This document shows, one piece after another, positions 16,312 to 25,129 of a stretch of DNA of 64,000 nucleotides. Position 1 is the first letter of the stretch; every line of letters begins with the position of its first letter. Origin of the DNA: JANMES01 sp038329865 (GTDB taxonomy: Bacteria > Planctomycetota > Phycisphaerae > Tepidisphaerales > Tepidisphaeraceae); the NCBI GenBank assembly GCA_038329865.1, contig JBBQNK010000015.1, positions 1-64,000 on the forward strand, given 5' to 3'. The translations under genes and the position numbers were made by a program. The notes beneath the pieces are model-generated. The model searched no databases and was not told the origin of the DNA. It worked only from the letters and a program-made list of their open reading frames with translations.

Positions 16312-17334
16312 TTACTTCGGCAGCGGGACGCTGGCGATCGTCTCGAGGATTCGGCTGGCGATCTTGTACGGATCACCCTGCGAATTCGGGCGACGGTCTT
16401 CAAGGTAGCCCTTGTAGCCGTTCTTCGGGAAGCTGTTCGGCACGCGGATCGATGCGCCGCGATTGGCGACGCCGTGGCTGAACTTGTTCCACGGGGCAGT
16501 CTCGTGCTTGCCGGTGAGGCGCTTGTCGTTGTCCGGGCCGTAGACTTCGATGTGCTCCATGAGGTACTTCTCGAAAGCGCCCATGAGGTTCTTAAAGTAC
16601 GCTTCGCCGCCGATTTCACGCATGAACTTCGTGGAGAAGTTGGTGTGCATGCCCGAGCCGTTCCAGTCGGTATCGCCGAGCGGCTTGCAGTGCCAGTTGA
16701 CGTCGACCTTGTACTGTTCGCCGAGGCGGAGCAGAAGGTAGCGGGCGACCCAGACCTGGTCGGCCGCGGTCTTGGAACCCTTGCCGAAGACCTGGAATTC
16801 CCATTGGCCCTTGGCCACTTCGGAGTTGATTCCTTCGTGGTTAATGCCGGCTGCGAGGCAGAGATCGAGATGCTTGCGGGTGATTTCACGGGCGGTGTCG
16901 GTCATCAGACTGTAGCCGACGCCACAGTAATAACGGCCTTGGCCTTCAGCGGGGAAGCCCGAAGCAGGGAACCCGAGCGGCTGGCCGTCTTTGTAGAGGA
17001 AGTACTCCTGCTCGAAGCCGAACCAGGTGTCCGCGTCATCCAGAATCGTTGCGCGGGAATTGGTGCTGTGCGGCGTGCCGTCGGCATGCATCACTTCGCA
17101 CATGACGATCGCGCCGTTGCTTACTTCCGGATCGGGATAGATCGCGACGGGCTTGAGAACGCAATCGGAGTTATGTCCTTCGGCCTGCTGCGTCGAGCTG
17201 CCGTCAAAGCCCCAAAGCGGGATTTGCTCGAGCTTCGGAAACGCATCGAAATCCTTGACCAGCGTCTTGCCGCGAAGGTTCGGGGTGGGCTTATAACCGT
17301 CGAGCCAGATGTATTCGAGTTTGTACTTTGCCAT
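16312..17334 (-). CDS. glnII: Glutamine synthetase type II (eukaryote-type)
   Basis: This is a 340-residue GSII, the octamer-forming class typical of eukaryotes, rhizobia and some other bacteria. It starts MAKYKLEYIWLDGYKPTPNL, very like rhizobial GlnII. Signatures include WGFDGSSTQQAEG, the WFGFEQEYF metal-site motif, the GINHEGINSEVAKGQWEFQ segment, CKPLGDTDWNGSGMHTNFST and the C-terminal RRPNSQGDPY. GSII lacks the adenylylation control of GSI. The start has GGAGAG about 11 nt upstream. A 356 bp leader region separates it from the next gene. Confidence 0.97.
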   Translation of the reverse strand: MAKYKLEYIWLDGYKPTPNLRGKTLVKDFDAFPKLEQIPLWGFDGSSTQQAEGHNSDCVLKPVAIYPDPEVSNGAIVMCEVMHADGTPHSTNSRATILDDADTWFGFEQEYFLYKDGQPLGFPASGFPAEGQGRYYCGVGYSLMTDTAREITRKHLDLCLAAGINHEGINSEVAKGQWEFQVFGKGSKTAADQVWVARYLLLRLGEQYKVDVNWHCKPLGDTDWNGSGMHTNFSTKFMREIGGEAYFKNLMGAFEKYLMEHIEVYGPDNDKRLTGKHETAPWNKFSHGVANRGASIRVPNSFPKNGYKGYLEDRRPNSQGDPYKIASRILETIASVPLPK

Positions 17335-17690
17335 ATGAGTAACGCTCTCCGTTTTGTATGCGGCCGCGCCGAATCGACCAATGTGTTATTTGGAAGTATT
17401 AATTGCTATCGGTTTTCGGCGAGAGAACCAAATTTAGCAAAGACGATGCACAACCTGCGCCGGCGCGCAATCGGTCAAGGGCATTCGTCTCGTCGATCGA
17501 ATTGATCGCATCCTGGCGGTCTGTGGACTCCGAATTAAGGGCTGTTTCAATCGGGGGTTGGTTAGACGCCGATCGTCGAGCGCGGAGCGGTATATTGGTG
17601 AATCGCGTGTCTGGAGTCAAGTCTAATTGCGAATCGAGCCAGACCCGGCAAATCCCCGAGTAAAGATGGCGAAAGATCGTGCCAGTTTTT
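17335..17690. other. Intergenic region upstream of glnII
   Basis: No convincing gene is visible in these 356 bp. The open frames on either strand are shadows with unnatural composition. The part next to glnII is AT-richer (around 17380-17450) and probably holds its promoter, but I cannot point to a clear -35/-10 pair or nitrogen-control site. Confidence 0.5.
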
Positions 17691-20555
17691 TTAACCTTTG
17701 ATGAATTCAACCTTTGAATTGGCCTTGAGTTGCAGGATCAGACCATGATCCGCGGAACCCGTCACAGCGGCCGGGCCGGCCTGTTTTCCGCTGTCGTCGA
17801 GGTTGAACGCCTTTAGTCCCGCCAGCGCTGGAAGGGTGACGGTTACGGTGGCGTCGGAGGGTGACGAATTGCCGACGATGTATTTTCCGTCCTGTGTCTT
17901 TTCGATATACGAGAGGCCGGCATCGCTTCGTTCGATCGATGCATTTCCCGACTTAAGCGACTTCCCGCCGGCGAGATAAAGCGACTGCACTTCCGCGCCG
18001 TTCATGCGGACCAATGCCTGCATCGCGTCGGTCTGCAGGCCGTCGGGCTTGTTATCGCCGGGGCGAAATGCTGCGAAGCAAAGATCGGTTCCGTCGGCCG
18101 TCGTTACGCGAAGCATCGCATAGCCGGTATCGAGCGAGCCTTCCTGAGTTACACCTTTGACGTAACCGTCCTTGCTGCCTGAATAATCCAGTGCGTTGCC
18201 GTAGATGGTGGAAGCGATGTCATCGCGGCGCTCGATGATGGTGGGGCAGGTGGGCTTGTGTGTCGGATCCGACGACGTGTCATCGACGTAAATGCCGCCC
18301 TCGCCTAAGAGCGCGGTCGTCGGCGAAACACCGGCGACATGCAGCCGGGCGATATTTCCGTCGCGATCAAACGCGACGGCGAACGGCTTATCGCCCGCAT
18401 CGGCGGTGGCGGCTTTTGTGAACCAGTTGTAGCCGTTGATGTTCTTGTCGAATTTGATCGGCGTAAATTTCAACTCCGACGAAACCTGCCCGCGCACGTG
18501 CCACGCCAGATCGTACTTGTGCGGCGTGGCTGAAAAAGCGCCGAAAATATCAGCAACGTAGTTGGGCGTCATGAAAATCGAGCGATCCATCGTCACGCCC
18601 GGGTAAACCAAATCGGTGTTGGCGCGTTGAAGCCCGATCGTTGCGGCTGGGGCGAAAATAATCTGGTCGGCCCGCGCCTTGGACCGCGGATTGTTCCCGT
18701 AATACTCCTGGCTCTTCTCGTCCACCGTCAGCGTGTTGTGGCCGATCGTCGTGTGGTACCACTTGGCGATGCGGAAATTGTTGTTGTACGGAAAATTAAT
18801 TCCCGGGCTAGGCATCAGCACGTCATTCAGCGCGTAGAGATCGATCTGCAATTTATCGGGATGCCCGTGCGACGCGGTCGGCCCGGAGGAGAGCGTCAGG
18901 CACTGAAGGCTGCTGCCGTCCGCGGTGGGTGTGCGGAGGATTCCATAGCCGACGTCCGGGTAATTCACGCTCGGCGACGGCGGGATCGTCGCGCCGGCGT
19001 TGGGATCGAGGTCGTACATGAAAGCCGGCGGCATGCTGCCGATTTTGTAGAGCTCGAGATGACGCATGCTCTTGAGCAGCTTGGCCGGCGGCGCTGCCGG
19101 CGCCGGGGCATCTCCTGCGGGTTCAGTCGTGGGCGCGGGAGCAGGCTTGACGGGCTTGGGCGCGGTTGGCCCGTACGGCGCGGGAGGAGCCAGCAGCGCC
19201 GCCGACGCGGGATCGTTGAGCGCTTTCAAATATTCCCGTTCGCCGGGCGCATTGATGATCGCGAGGTACCGCGGATCCTGGTAGCGGCGGTAGCCGTACT
19301 CGTAGAACGTGGGCGTGAATCCGCCGCGGATCGAATCTCGGTGTGCGTCGTTCAGGCCGGGCGTCGTCAGGTCCGGATAGCTGAGCAGGATCGGGAAATC
19401 GAACATGTTTTTGAAAATCGCGTTGTTGTTGCGATAGAGATCGATCCCGTGATGCCAGCAGATTTCTGCCGCGTCGATCATCGAGCCGAGTGCGTAGAAC
19501 GCATAGCTAGGCGTTCCTTCCACCCACATTCCGCCCGGCAGGCACTGGGGGCCGAAGTACGTGTTGAGCAGACCGTGGCCCGGATCGTCTTTCGTCGCGG
19601 GCACCCAATCCTGGCGCGGCACGAAGTGCGTGAGCTCGGCGTTGTCGGGGCGTTTCAGCGGCGTGTGAATGCCATACAGCGCCGCGTCGATCAGTTGCTG
19701 ATCGTCGCTGACGTAGCCCATCGCCAGAACCGAAGTCAGACCGATCAGCCCGCGGTTATTCACCTGCGAGCAGAATGAACCGCCGCCGACTTTGTCGATA
19801 TCGCAGGCTGCCGGGTAGAGATAGACGCACGCCATCGGGTAGAAAAACTCGTCGTGAAGCTGCTTGCGTTCGTCGGCTGTCCATGAAGGGAGGTTGTAGA
19901 TCAGGTCATAGCCGCGGACGAAATGGTCCATGATCAAAGTCTCTTCCAGGAGTTGGACGCAGATGCCCTGCGCCGATCGAAGCCGGATGTTCGGCCCGCC
20001 GCTCCATTCGTAGCAGTGCGCGTAGCAGAGCATGAGCTGCTTGGCGTAGTCGGCGTACTTTTCTTCGCCGGTGAGCGCGTAGATCGTGCCGAGGTCGGAG
20101 ATGTCCTGCCCGTCCTGGGAATAGTTGACGCGGAATCGCGTCACCGGATCGTCATTCGGCCGGCCGGGGAACGGCGGGAAGTATTCGCCGGGGAAGAGCC
20201 ATTTTCCGTCGGGCCCTTTTTTAGGTCCCGGGATGGCGATGGGCATTGCGATCCGCGTGTCCATCTGCGCTTTGAGTTCCGCGAGTTGAAGCTGCAGCTC
20301 TTTATTCGTCTTGAGCATTTCCTTGTAATGGTCGACGTCGTCCTGATCCCAGAAAACGTTGGGGTGCGCCTTGCTGTTGCGCGGTTCGCCGGCCACGGGA
20401 ACCGTCGTGGTGCGTGTGGCGACGGTCGGCGCGATGTTCGAAGGCGCCGTCGTCACCTGGTAGTTCGCCGGCGGATTTTCGGCCGAGCGCGTCATGCAGG
20501 TGATCGAGAGAAGGACTGCCGAAGCCAGAAAAAAAGTAGACGACGATGTTCGCAT
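17691..20555 (-). CDS. Exported heparinase II/III-like polysaccharide lyase
   Basis: This 954-residue protein begins with a signal peptide (residues 1-25, ending CMTRSAEN). An alpha/alpha-toroid region of alginate-lyase type (about 70-440) contains VNNRGLIGLTSVLAMGY and GMWVEGTPSYAFYAL. A Pro/Ala/Thr linker (about 460-495) leads to a heparinase II/III beta-sandwich (about 530-900) with SHGHPDKLQIDLYAL and TIGHNTLTVDEK, the His-containing motifs of that superfamily. It probably cleaves an acidic polysaccharide outside the cytoplasm; the substrate is not readable from sequence. The start at the ATG at 20555 is preferred to a TTG at 20570. Confidence 0.85.
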   Translation of the reverse strand: MRTSSSTFFLASAVLLSITCMTRSAENPPANYQVTTAPSNIAPTVATRTTTVPVAGEPRNSKAHPNVFWDQDDVDHYKEMLKTNKELQLQLAELKAQMDTRIAMPIAIPGPKKGPDGKWLFPGEYFPPFPGRPNDDPVTRFRVNYSQDGQDISDLGTIYALTGEEKYADYAKQLMLCYAHCYEWSGGPNIRLRSAQGICVQLLEETLIMDHFVRGYDLIYNLPSWTADERKQLHDEFFYPMACVYLYPAACDIDKVGGGSFCSQVNNRGLIGLTSVLAMGYVSDDQQLIDAALYGIHTPLKRPDNAELTHFVPRQDWVPATKDDPGHGLLNTYFGPQCLPGGMWVEGTPSYAFYALGSMIDAAEICWHHGIDLYRNNNAIFKNMFDFPILLSYPDLTTPGLNDAHRDSIRGGFTPTFYEYGYRRYQDPRYLAIINAPGEREYLKALNDPASAALLAPPAPYGPTAPKPVKPAPAPTTEPAGDAPAPAAPPAKLLKSMRHLELYKIGSMPPAFMYDLDPNAGATIPPSPSVNYPDVGYGILRTPTADGSSLQCLTLSSGPTASHGHPDKLQIDLYALNDVLMPSPGINFPYNNNFRIAKWYHTTIGHNTLTVDEKSQEYYGNNPRSKARADQIIFAPAATIGLQRANTDLVYPGVTMDRSIFMTPNYVADIFGAFSATPHKYDLAWHVRGQVSSELKFTPIKFDKNINGYNWFTKAATADAGDKPFAVAFDRDGNIARLHVAGVSPTTALLGEGGIYVDDTSSDPTHKPTCPTIIERRDDIASTIYGNALDYSGSKDGYVKGVTQEGSLDTGYAMLRVTTADGTDLCFAAFRPGDNKPDGLQTDAMQALVRMNGAEVQSLYLAGGKSLKSGNASIERSDAGLSYIEKTQDGKYIVGNSSPSDATVTVTLPALAGLKAFNLDDSGKQAGPAAVTGSADHGLILQLKANSKVEFIKG

Positions 20556-20626
20556 GATAAAATGCCTCAAAATCCGCCAGAAACGAATGAAGATTGATCG
20601 CCCGATATGATATCGCCGATCGGCGA

Positions 20627-21736
20627 CTATGTCGCCGGGAGCGACTTGGGCTTGCGAGGCGGTTGAGCTGCGCTATCGCCGAGTCGGCCGAAGATCATTT
20701 TACCGGCGCTGGTTTGAAGTGCGCTGGTGACGGTGAACTCGACGTCTTCGTTGACGAACTGCCGGCCCTGCTCGACGACGACCATCGTTCCATCATCGAG
20801 ATATCCGACGCCCTGGCCGGCCTCTTCGCCGGGCTTAACGAGGCGGACTTTCATTTTCTCGCCCGGCAGCACGACAGGCTTAAGCGCGGTCGTCAGATCA
20901 TTGAGATTGATCACCGTCACGCCGCGAAGCTGCGCGACCTTGTTGAGATTGAAATCATTGGTCAGCACGCGCGCGTTCATCTGTTGGGCGAGGCTCATCA
21001 ACTTCTGATCGACGCCGACGTCGGCCATGACTTCGTGGACGGAAGAATCGTAAAGCACGACCTCGCACCGCTTGGAATTCTGCAATTTGCCCAGCACCTC
21101 GAGCCCACGCCGGCCGCGGTTGCGCTTGAGCTTGTCGGCACTGTCGGCGACGGCCTGTAATTCCAGCAGCACGAAGCGCGGGACGATCAGCTTGCTCTCG
21201 ATGATGCCCGTTTCGGCCACATCGGCGATTCGGCCGTCGATCAGCACGCTGGTATCCACCAGCATCGGCCGAGCGCCTTTGGTCTCCTTGGCGAACTCGA
21301 CGAACGGGATGATGAACCGGAAATCGTCTTTGGTCTGCAGGATGAAACTGATGGACAGGTAGCAGCAGATGATGCCGACCATCAGGTTGATGAACTGAAT
21401 GAACTCCTCGTGCGATTTGATCTGCATCGCCAGATCGCCCTTGGGATCGATGAATTGGAAACGGTCGAGCAGGAGGCGAACGACGAAGCTGAGCGCGTAC
21501 GCCAGTGCGATGCCTACCACCAATCCGAAGAACGTTCCGGCGAAGATCATCAGCTTGCGGCGGGGGGCGAAGTAATCAATGCCGACCAGCAGCACGCCAA
21601 GGACGACGGCAACAACCATCGGCAAATCGCCGGCGTCGAACTGCGACGAGGAATCCAGTTTTCCGAGGTAATGGTAACCCGCTGCCGCCATGAGCATGAC
21701 GAACAGTGCACGGAGAATAACGAGGACCAGATCCAT
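20627..21736 (-). CDS. Membrane-anchored PIN/TRAM-domain protein (YacL-like)
   Basis: This 369-residue protein has four N-terminal membrane segments within residues 1-130, a PIN nuclease-fold domain with its acidic residues (MLVDTSVLIDGRIAD, FVLLELQAVAD, RVLTNDFNLNKVA), and a C-terminal TRAM RNA-binding domain (VRLVKPGEEAGQGVGYLDDG). It matches the YacL-type family common in Gram-positives, cyanobacteria and planctomycetes. A role in RNA turnover is assumed rather than shown. A frame extends further upstream, but the membrane start MDLVLVILRALF is the natural one. It lies 73 bp downstream of uppP. Confidence 0.9.
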   Translation of the reverse strand: MDLVLVILRALFVMLMAAAGYHYLGKLDSSSQFDAGDLPMVVAVVLGVLLVGIDYFAPRRKLMIFAGTFFGLVVGIALAYALSFVVRLLLDRFQFIDPKGDLAMQIKSHEEFIQFINLMVGIICCYLSISFILQTKDDFRFIIPFVEFAKETKGARPMLVDTSVLIDGRIADVAETGIIESKLIVPRFVLLELQAVADSADKLKRNRGRRGLEVLGKLQNSKRCEVVLYDSSVHEVMADVGVDQKLMSLAQQMNARVLTNDFNLNKVAQLRGVTVINLNDLTTALKPVVLPGEKMKVRLVKPGEEAGQGVGYLDDGTMVVVEQGRQFVNEDVEFTVTSALQTSAGKMIFGRLGDSAAQPPRKPKSLPAT

Positions 21737-21809
21737 CCGTATGCCCGGGTATGCGAGGTGGACGCCGCACGAACTATAAAGTTCCGAAGCGGCATCGTCT
21801 ATAGAAATT

Positions 21810-22733
21810 CTACGGAAGGGTGCTGCCGAAGCCTTGGTAGAGAACGAAATAAAGAAGCACCCCGCCAACGATGATGCGGTAGATCGCAAACGGGACGAAT
21901 CCACGTTTGCGGACCCACGCCATAAACAGGTGGACGACCACTAAGGCCACGACGAACGACAACACCATGCCGATCGCCAGCGTAATCCACCCCTGCGCGT
22001 CCAGGTGCACCGGCGGGAGCGTGGTGTGGTCTTCGCCCTTGTGGAGAATGACGGTCTTGAGGAAATCGTACCCCACTGCGGCGGCCATCGTTGGCATGGA
22101 GAGGAAGAACGAAAACTCCAACGCCGTAGCGCGAGTCAGCCCCGCGACCTGCCCGGCGGCGATCGTGCTCATCGACCGGCTCGTGCCGGGGAAGACTGCC
22201 GACAGAATCTGGCAAGCGCCGATCCAGATCGCCTGCACGAGGTTCATCTCCTCCATCCGTGGCGTGGTGTGAAACTCGCCACCTGTGGCGGCTTCAACAG
22301 CGGCGGGCTCTTTGCGGGTGAAGATCACGTCGATCACCGCCATCACGATTCCGCCGATGAGCAGGGCGAGCGCGATCACTTTGAAATTTTCCAGGTTCTT
22401 ACCGATCACCTTTGCCAGCAGAAACGCCGGGCCGGCCGTCACGACGAACGCGATCATCGTCAGGCTGAGCGGATGCGTAAGGATCGTCCGGTCTCCGCGC
22501 TCGCCACGCGGAAAGGTGGAGATGAACTTCATGATCCGCGGCCAAAAATAGACAGGAAGCGCCGCGATCGCGCCGAGTTGAATGACGATCGTGTACATCT
22601 TCCAGTACGGGTCGCTGTCAGCCAATCCCATAAGATGTTCGGCGATGCGCAGATGGGCGGTGGAACTGACGGGTAGAAATTCGGTCAGGCCTTCAACAAT
22701 TCCGAGAATCAGTGAGATGAGATAAGGGTGCAC
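21810..22733 (-). CDS. uppP: Undecaprenyl-diphosphatase UppP/BacA
   Basis: This inner-membrane enzyme recycles undecaprenyl diphosphate to the monophosphate carrier for peptidoglycan and surface polymers; extra copies can give bacitracin resistance. The 307-residue protein shows the family motifs GIVEGLTEFLPVSSTAHL near the N-terminus and FPGTSRSMSTIAAG in the middle, with 7-8 membrane segments. The start is GTG at 22733 with AAAGGA upstream. It follows pgsA after 24 bp and is probably co-transcribed with it. Confidence 0.95.
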   Translation of the reverse strand: MHPYLISLILGIVEGLTEFLPVSSTAHLRIAEHLMGLADSDPYWKMYTIVIQLGAIAALPVYFWPRIMKFISTFPRGERGDRTILTHPLSLTMIAFVVTAGPAFLLAKVIGKNLENFKVIALALLIGGIVMAVIDVIFTRKEPAAVEAATGGEFHTTPRMEEMNLVQAIWIGACQILSAVFPGTSRSMSTIAAGQVAGLTRATALEFSFFLSMPTMAAAVGYDFLKTVILHKGEDHTTLPPVHLDAQGWITLAIGMVLSFVVALVVVHLFMAWVRKRGFVPFAIYRIIVGGVLLYFVLYQGFGSTLP

Positions 22734-22757
22734 GGTTTTCCTTTAAAGACAAATCAC

Positions 22758-23486
22758 TCAGGGCCGGACTGAGGATTCGACGGGCTTAGAAATTCTTGTC
22801 TTCGTTTCGGTTGATGGCTCTGCGTCGCGATTGCCTTTCAGCGAAAGGGCGATGGACTTTGTCACGTAAGTCATCCCGCTCCAGACGGTGACGATCAGCG
22901 TCACCCAGATGCAGACGTTCCGAAAAATCGTCGCCTGCGACTCATGGCCGTTCTGCTTCAGCCACGGCAGGTAGTTCACGTACAGCAGGATGGCGAGGAT
23001 GGTGACGGATTGCGTGACCATCTTGGCCTTCCCGATGAAGGCCGCGCCGAATTTAATCCCCGCCGCCTCCGCCACGCCGCGGAGGCTGGTGACGAGCAGT
23101 TCTCGTCCAAGGATCAACACGACCATCCACGGTACCACGCCGGTGATGGTGAGAACATTACTGGGTGTTTCATCGGGATTTAGAGCGGGAATAGTGAAAT
23201 TCTTGCCCGCGAAGAAGATAAAACTCCCCAAAACCAGCACTTTATCGACGAACGGATCGACCACGCGCCCGAACGCGCCTTCCACCTTCCATCGGCGGGC
23301 GAGGTAGCCGTCCAGGAAATCGGTAAAGAGAGCGATCAAGTAAAGTACGAAAGCGATGTTCAACCAAAGCGGATCGCTGTGCGCGTTGGCTTGGCTGTTG
23401 TACTGGTAGTAGCTGAGCATCCCGAAAAAGACCCCGGCGAGGACAAGTCGCAGGCCGGTGAGCAGGTTGGGAACGTGGCGGAACAT
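22758..23486 (-). CDS. pgsA: CDP-diacylglycerol--glycerol-3-phosphate phosphatidyltransferase
   Basis: PgsA makes phosphatidylglycerol phosphate from CDP-diacylglycerol. The 242-residue membrane protein starts with MFRHVPNLLTGLRLVLAG and carries the complete CDP-alcohol phosphotransferase motif DFLDGYLARRW...G..VDPFVDK (about 56-82). The family is usually under 200 residues; extra length is in a loop (about 97-113) and a basic/Ser C-terminal tail. It lies between rimO and uppP on the same strand. Confidence 0.92.
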   Translation of the reverse strand: MFRHVPNLLTGLRLVLAGVFFGMLSYYQYNSQANAHSDPLWLNIAFVLYLIALFTDFLDGYLARRWKVEGAFGRVVDPFVDKVLVLGSFIFFAGKNFTIPALNPDETPSNVLTITGVVPWMVVLILGRELLVTSLRGVAEAAGIKFGAAFIGKAKMVTQSVTILAILLYVNYLPWLKQNGHESQATIFRNVCIWVTLIVTVWSGMTYVTKSIALSLKGNRDAEPSTETKTRISKPVESSVRP

Positions 23487-23584
23487 TGAAGGCGGGGATT
23501 GTACGGAAGAAATGCGTCGCCTTCCAACGTACGGGAGTTACTGCGTGCGATTAAGGAAGCGTGAATTGACTGGAGTCGAAAGTA

Positions 23585-25054
23585 CTAGCCCGCCAACACC
23601 GGTAATTTTTTCGACTTGCTCCGCGGGATCTCCGCCACCAGATCGTACGCCTGGAAATCCGTCACTTTCACCGTCAGCATCTGCCCCGGGTGAACGTTTT
23701 CCGCGTGCACGAAGACGCAGCTGTCGATGTCCGGCGCCTGGCCCTGGTGACGCGCGACGAAGCCGTCCTCCGTATCGCGGCCGGCGGGGCGGTCGATCAG
23801 GACTTGAATCTGCTGGCCGATCATCGACTTGGCCTTTTTGAACGCGACTTCCTGCTGCACGAGCATCAGTTCATCGACCCGGGCCTGCTTCATGTCGTCG
23901 GGGATTTGATTGGTCAGCTTGCCCATCGGCGTGCCGGGCTCGGGGCTGAAGGGGAAGACGCCCATCATGTCGAAGCCGAAATCCTTTACGAATTTCACGA
24001 GTTCCTGATGTTGCGCGTCCGTCTCGCCAGGGCTTCCGGCGATGAACGTGGTGCGAATCGCGATGCCCGGCACCCATTTCCGCAGCTTTTCGAGCAGCGT
24101 TTCGATCTGCTGCCGAGTCACGCGGCGTTTCATGACCGTCAGCAGCTCATCGTTGATGTGCTGCAGCGGCATGTCGATGTACTTCACCACACGGTCGCTG
24201 TCGGCGATCGTCTTGATCATCTCATCCGTAAAGCACGACGGATACGCGTACATCAGCCGCAGCCAATGCACGTCTTTCATCTCTTTGCTGAGCGTGCGAA
24301 GCAATCCAGAAAGCCCGGCCGCGTAGGCGATATCTGTGCCGTAACTGGTCGTGTCCTGCCCGATCAAATTCAACTCCACCGCCCCGTCGGCGGCGAGTTC
24401 TTTAGCTTCGAGCAGGATCTGCTCGATCGGCTTGCTTCGCATCGGCCCGCGGATGCTGGGGATCGTGCAGAAGCTGCAACCCTGATTGCATCCTTCGCTC
24501 ATTCTTAAGTACGCGAAATGGCGCGGGGTGAGACGCAGCCGTGCGCGATCGTCTTCAAAGACGGGCAGTCGATTCGTCTTCGTCTCTTCAAATCCGCTCG
24601 CTTGCATTCCCGCAGCCTGAGCAAGCTCGCGCGAAAGATCGTGATATTTGCCGAGGAAGTGTCCGTGATCCTGTCTTGGATTTTCTTTTCCCCGGACGGC
24701 TTCGACGATGTGCTCGCGATCGAATACGCCCACTAGCCGGTCGATCTCCGGAACGTCGTTCAGCAGCTTGGTCTTGTGACGCTGCACCAGGCAGCCGGCC
24801 ACCACAACGCGTTTGACCTTGCCTGACTTTTTCAGCGCGACGGCATCGCGAATCTCCTGCAGCGATTCGGTCTTGCTCGCTTCGAGGAATCCGCAGGTGT
24901 TAATGACGATCACGTCGGCGTCATTGTGGTCAGCCGTGATCGACAGCCCGTCCTGCGCCAGCAGGCCGAGCATGCGCTCGGAGTCGACGAGGTTCTTCGG
25001 GCAACCCAAGCTGACGAACGCGACGGACTTAATAGTTTTGGCAGACTTGGCCAT
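23585..25054 (-). CDS. rimO: Ribosomal protein uS12 methylthiotransferase RimO
   Basis: RimO is a radical-SAM enzyme that methylthiolates an Asp of ribosomal protein S12. The 489-residue protein has the N-terminal MTTase domain with its three Cys (SLGCPKN, INTCGFLE, AGCLVQR), the radical-SAM cluster motif CNQGCSFC, and a C-terminal TRAM domain. SLGCPKNLVDSE distinguishes RimO from MiaB. A stretch of about 40 extra residues lies between the two cluster domains. It heads the minus-strand run rimO-pgsA-uppP-PIN/TRAM. Confidence 0.96.
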   Translation of the reverse strand: MAKSAKTIKSVAFVSLGCPKNLVDSERMLGLLAQDGLSITADHNDADVIVINTCGFLEASKTESLQEIRDAVALKKSGKVKRVVVAGCLVQRHKTKLLNDVPEIDRLVGVFDREHIVEAVRGKENPRQDHGHFLGKYHDLSRELAQAAGMQASGFEETKTNRLPVFEDDRARLRLTPRHFAYLRMSEGCNQGCSFCTIPSIRGPMRSKPIEQILLEAKELAADGAVELNLIGQDTTSYGTDIAYAAGLSGLLRTLSKEMKDVHWLRLMYAYPSCFTDEMIKTIADSDRVVKYIDMPLQHINDELLTVMKRRVTRQQIETLLEKLRKWVPGIAIRTTFIAGSPGETDAQHQELVKFVKDFGFDMMGVFPFSPEPGTPMGKLTNQIPDDMKQARVDELMLVQQEVAFKKAKSMIGQQIQVLIDRPAGRDTEDGFVARHQGQAPDIDSCVFVHAENVHPGQMLTVKVTDFQAYDLVAEIPRSKSKKLPVLAG

Positions 25055-25129
25055 TCAAACACGCTCCGGAAGCGAAAGATCGTCAAGCATACTCGCTAGA
25101 AGTGGGCTAAGAAAGACGAGTGACGGGAA

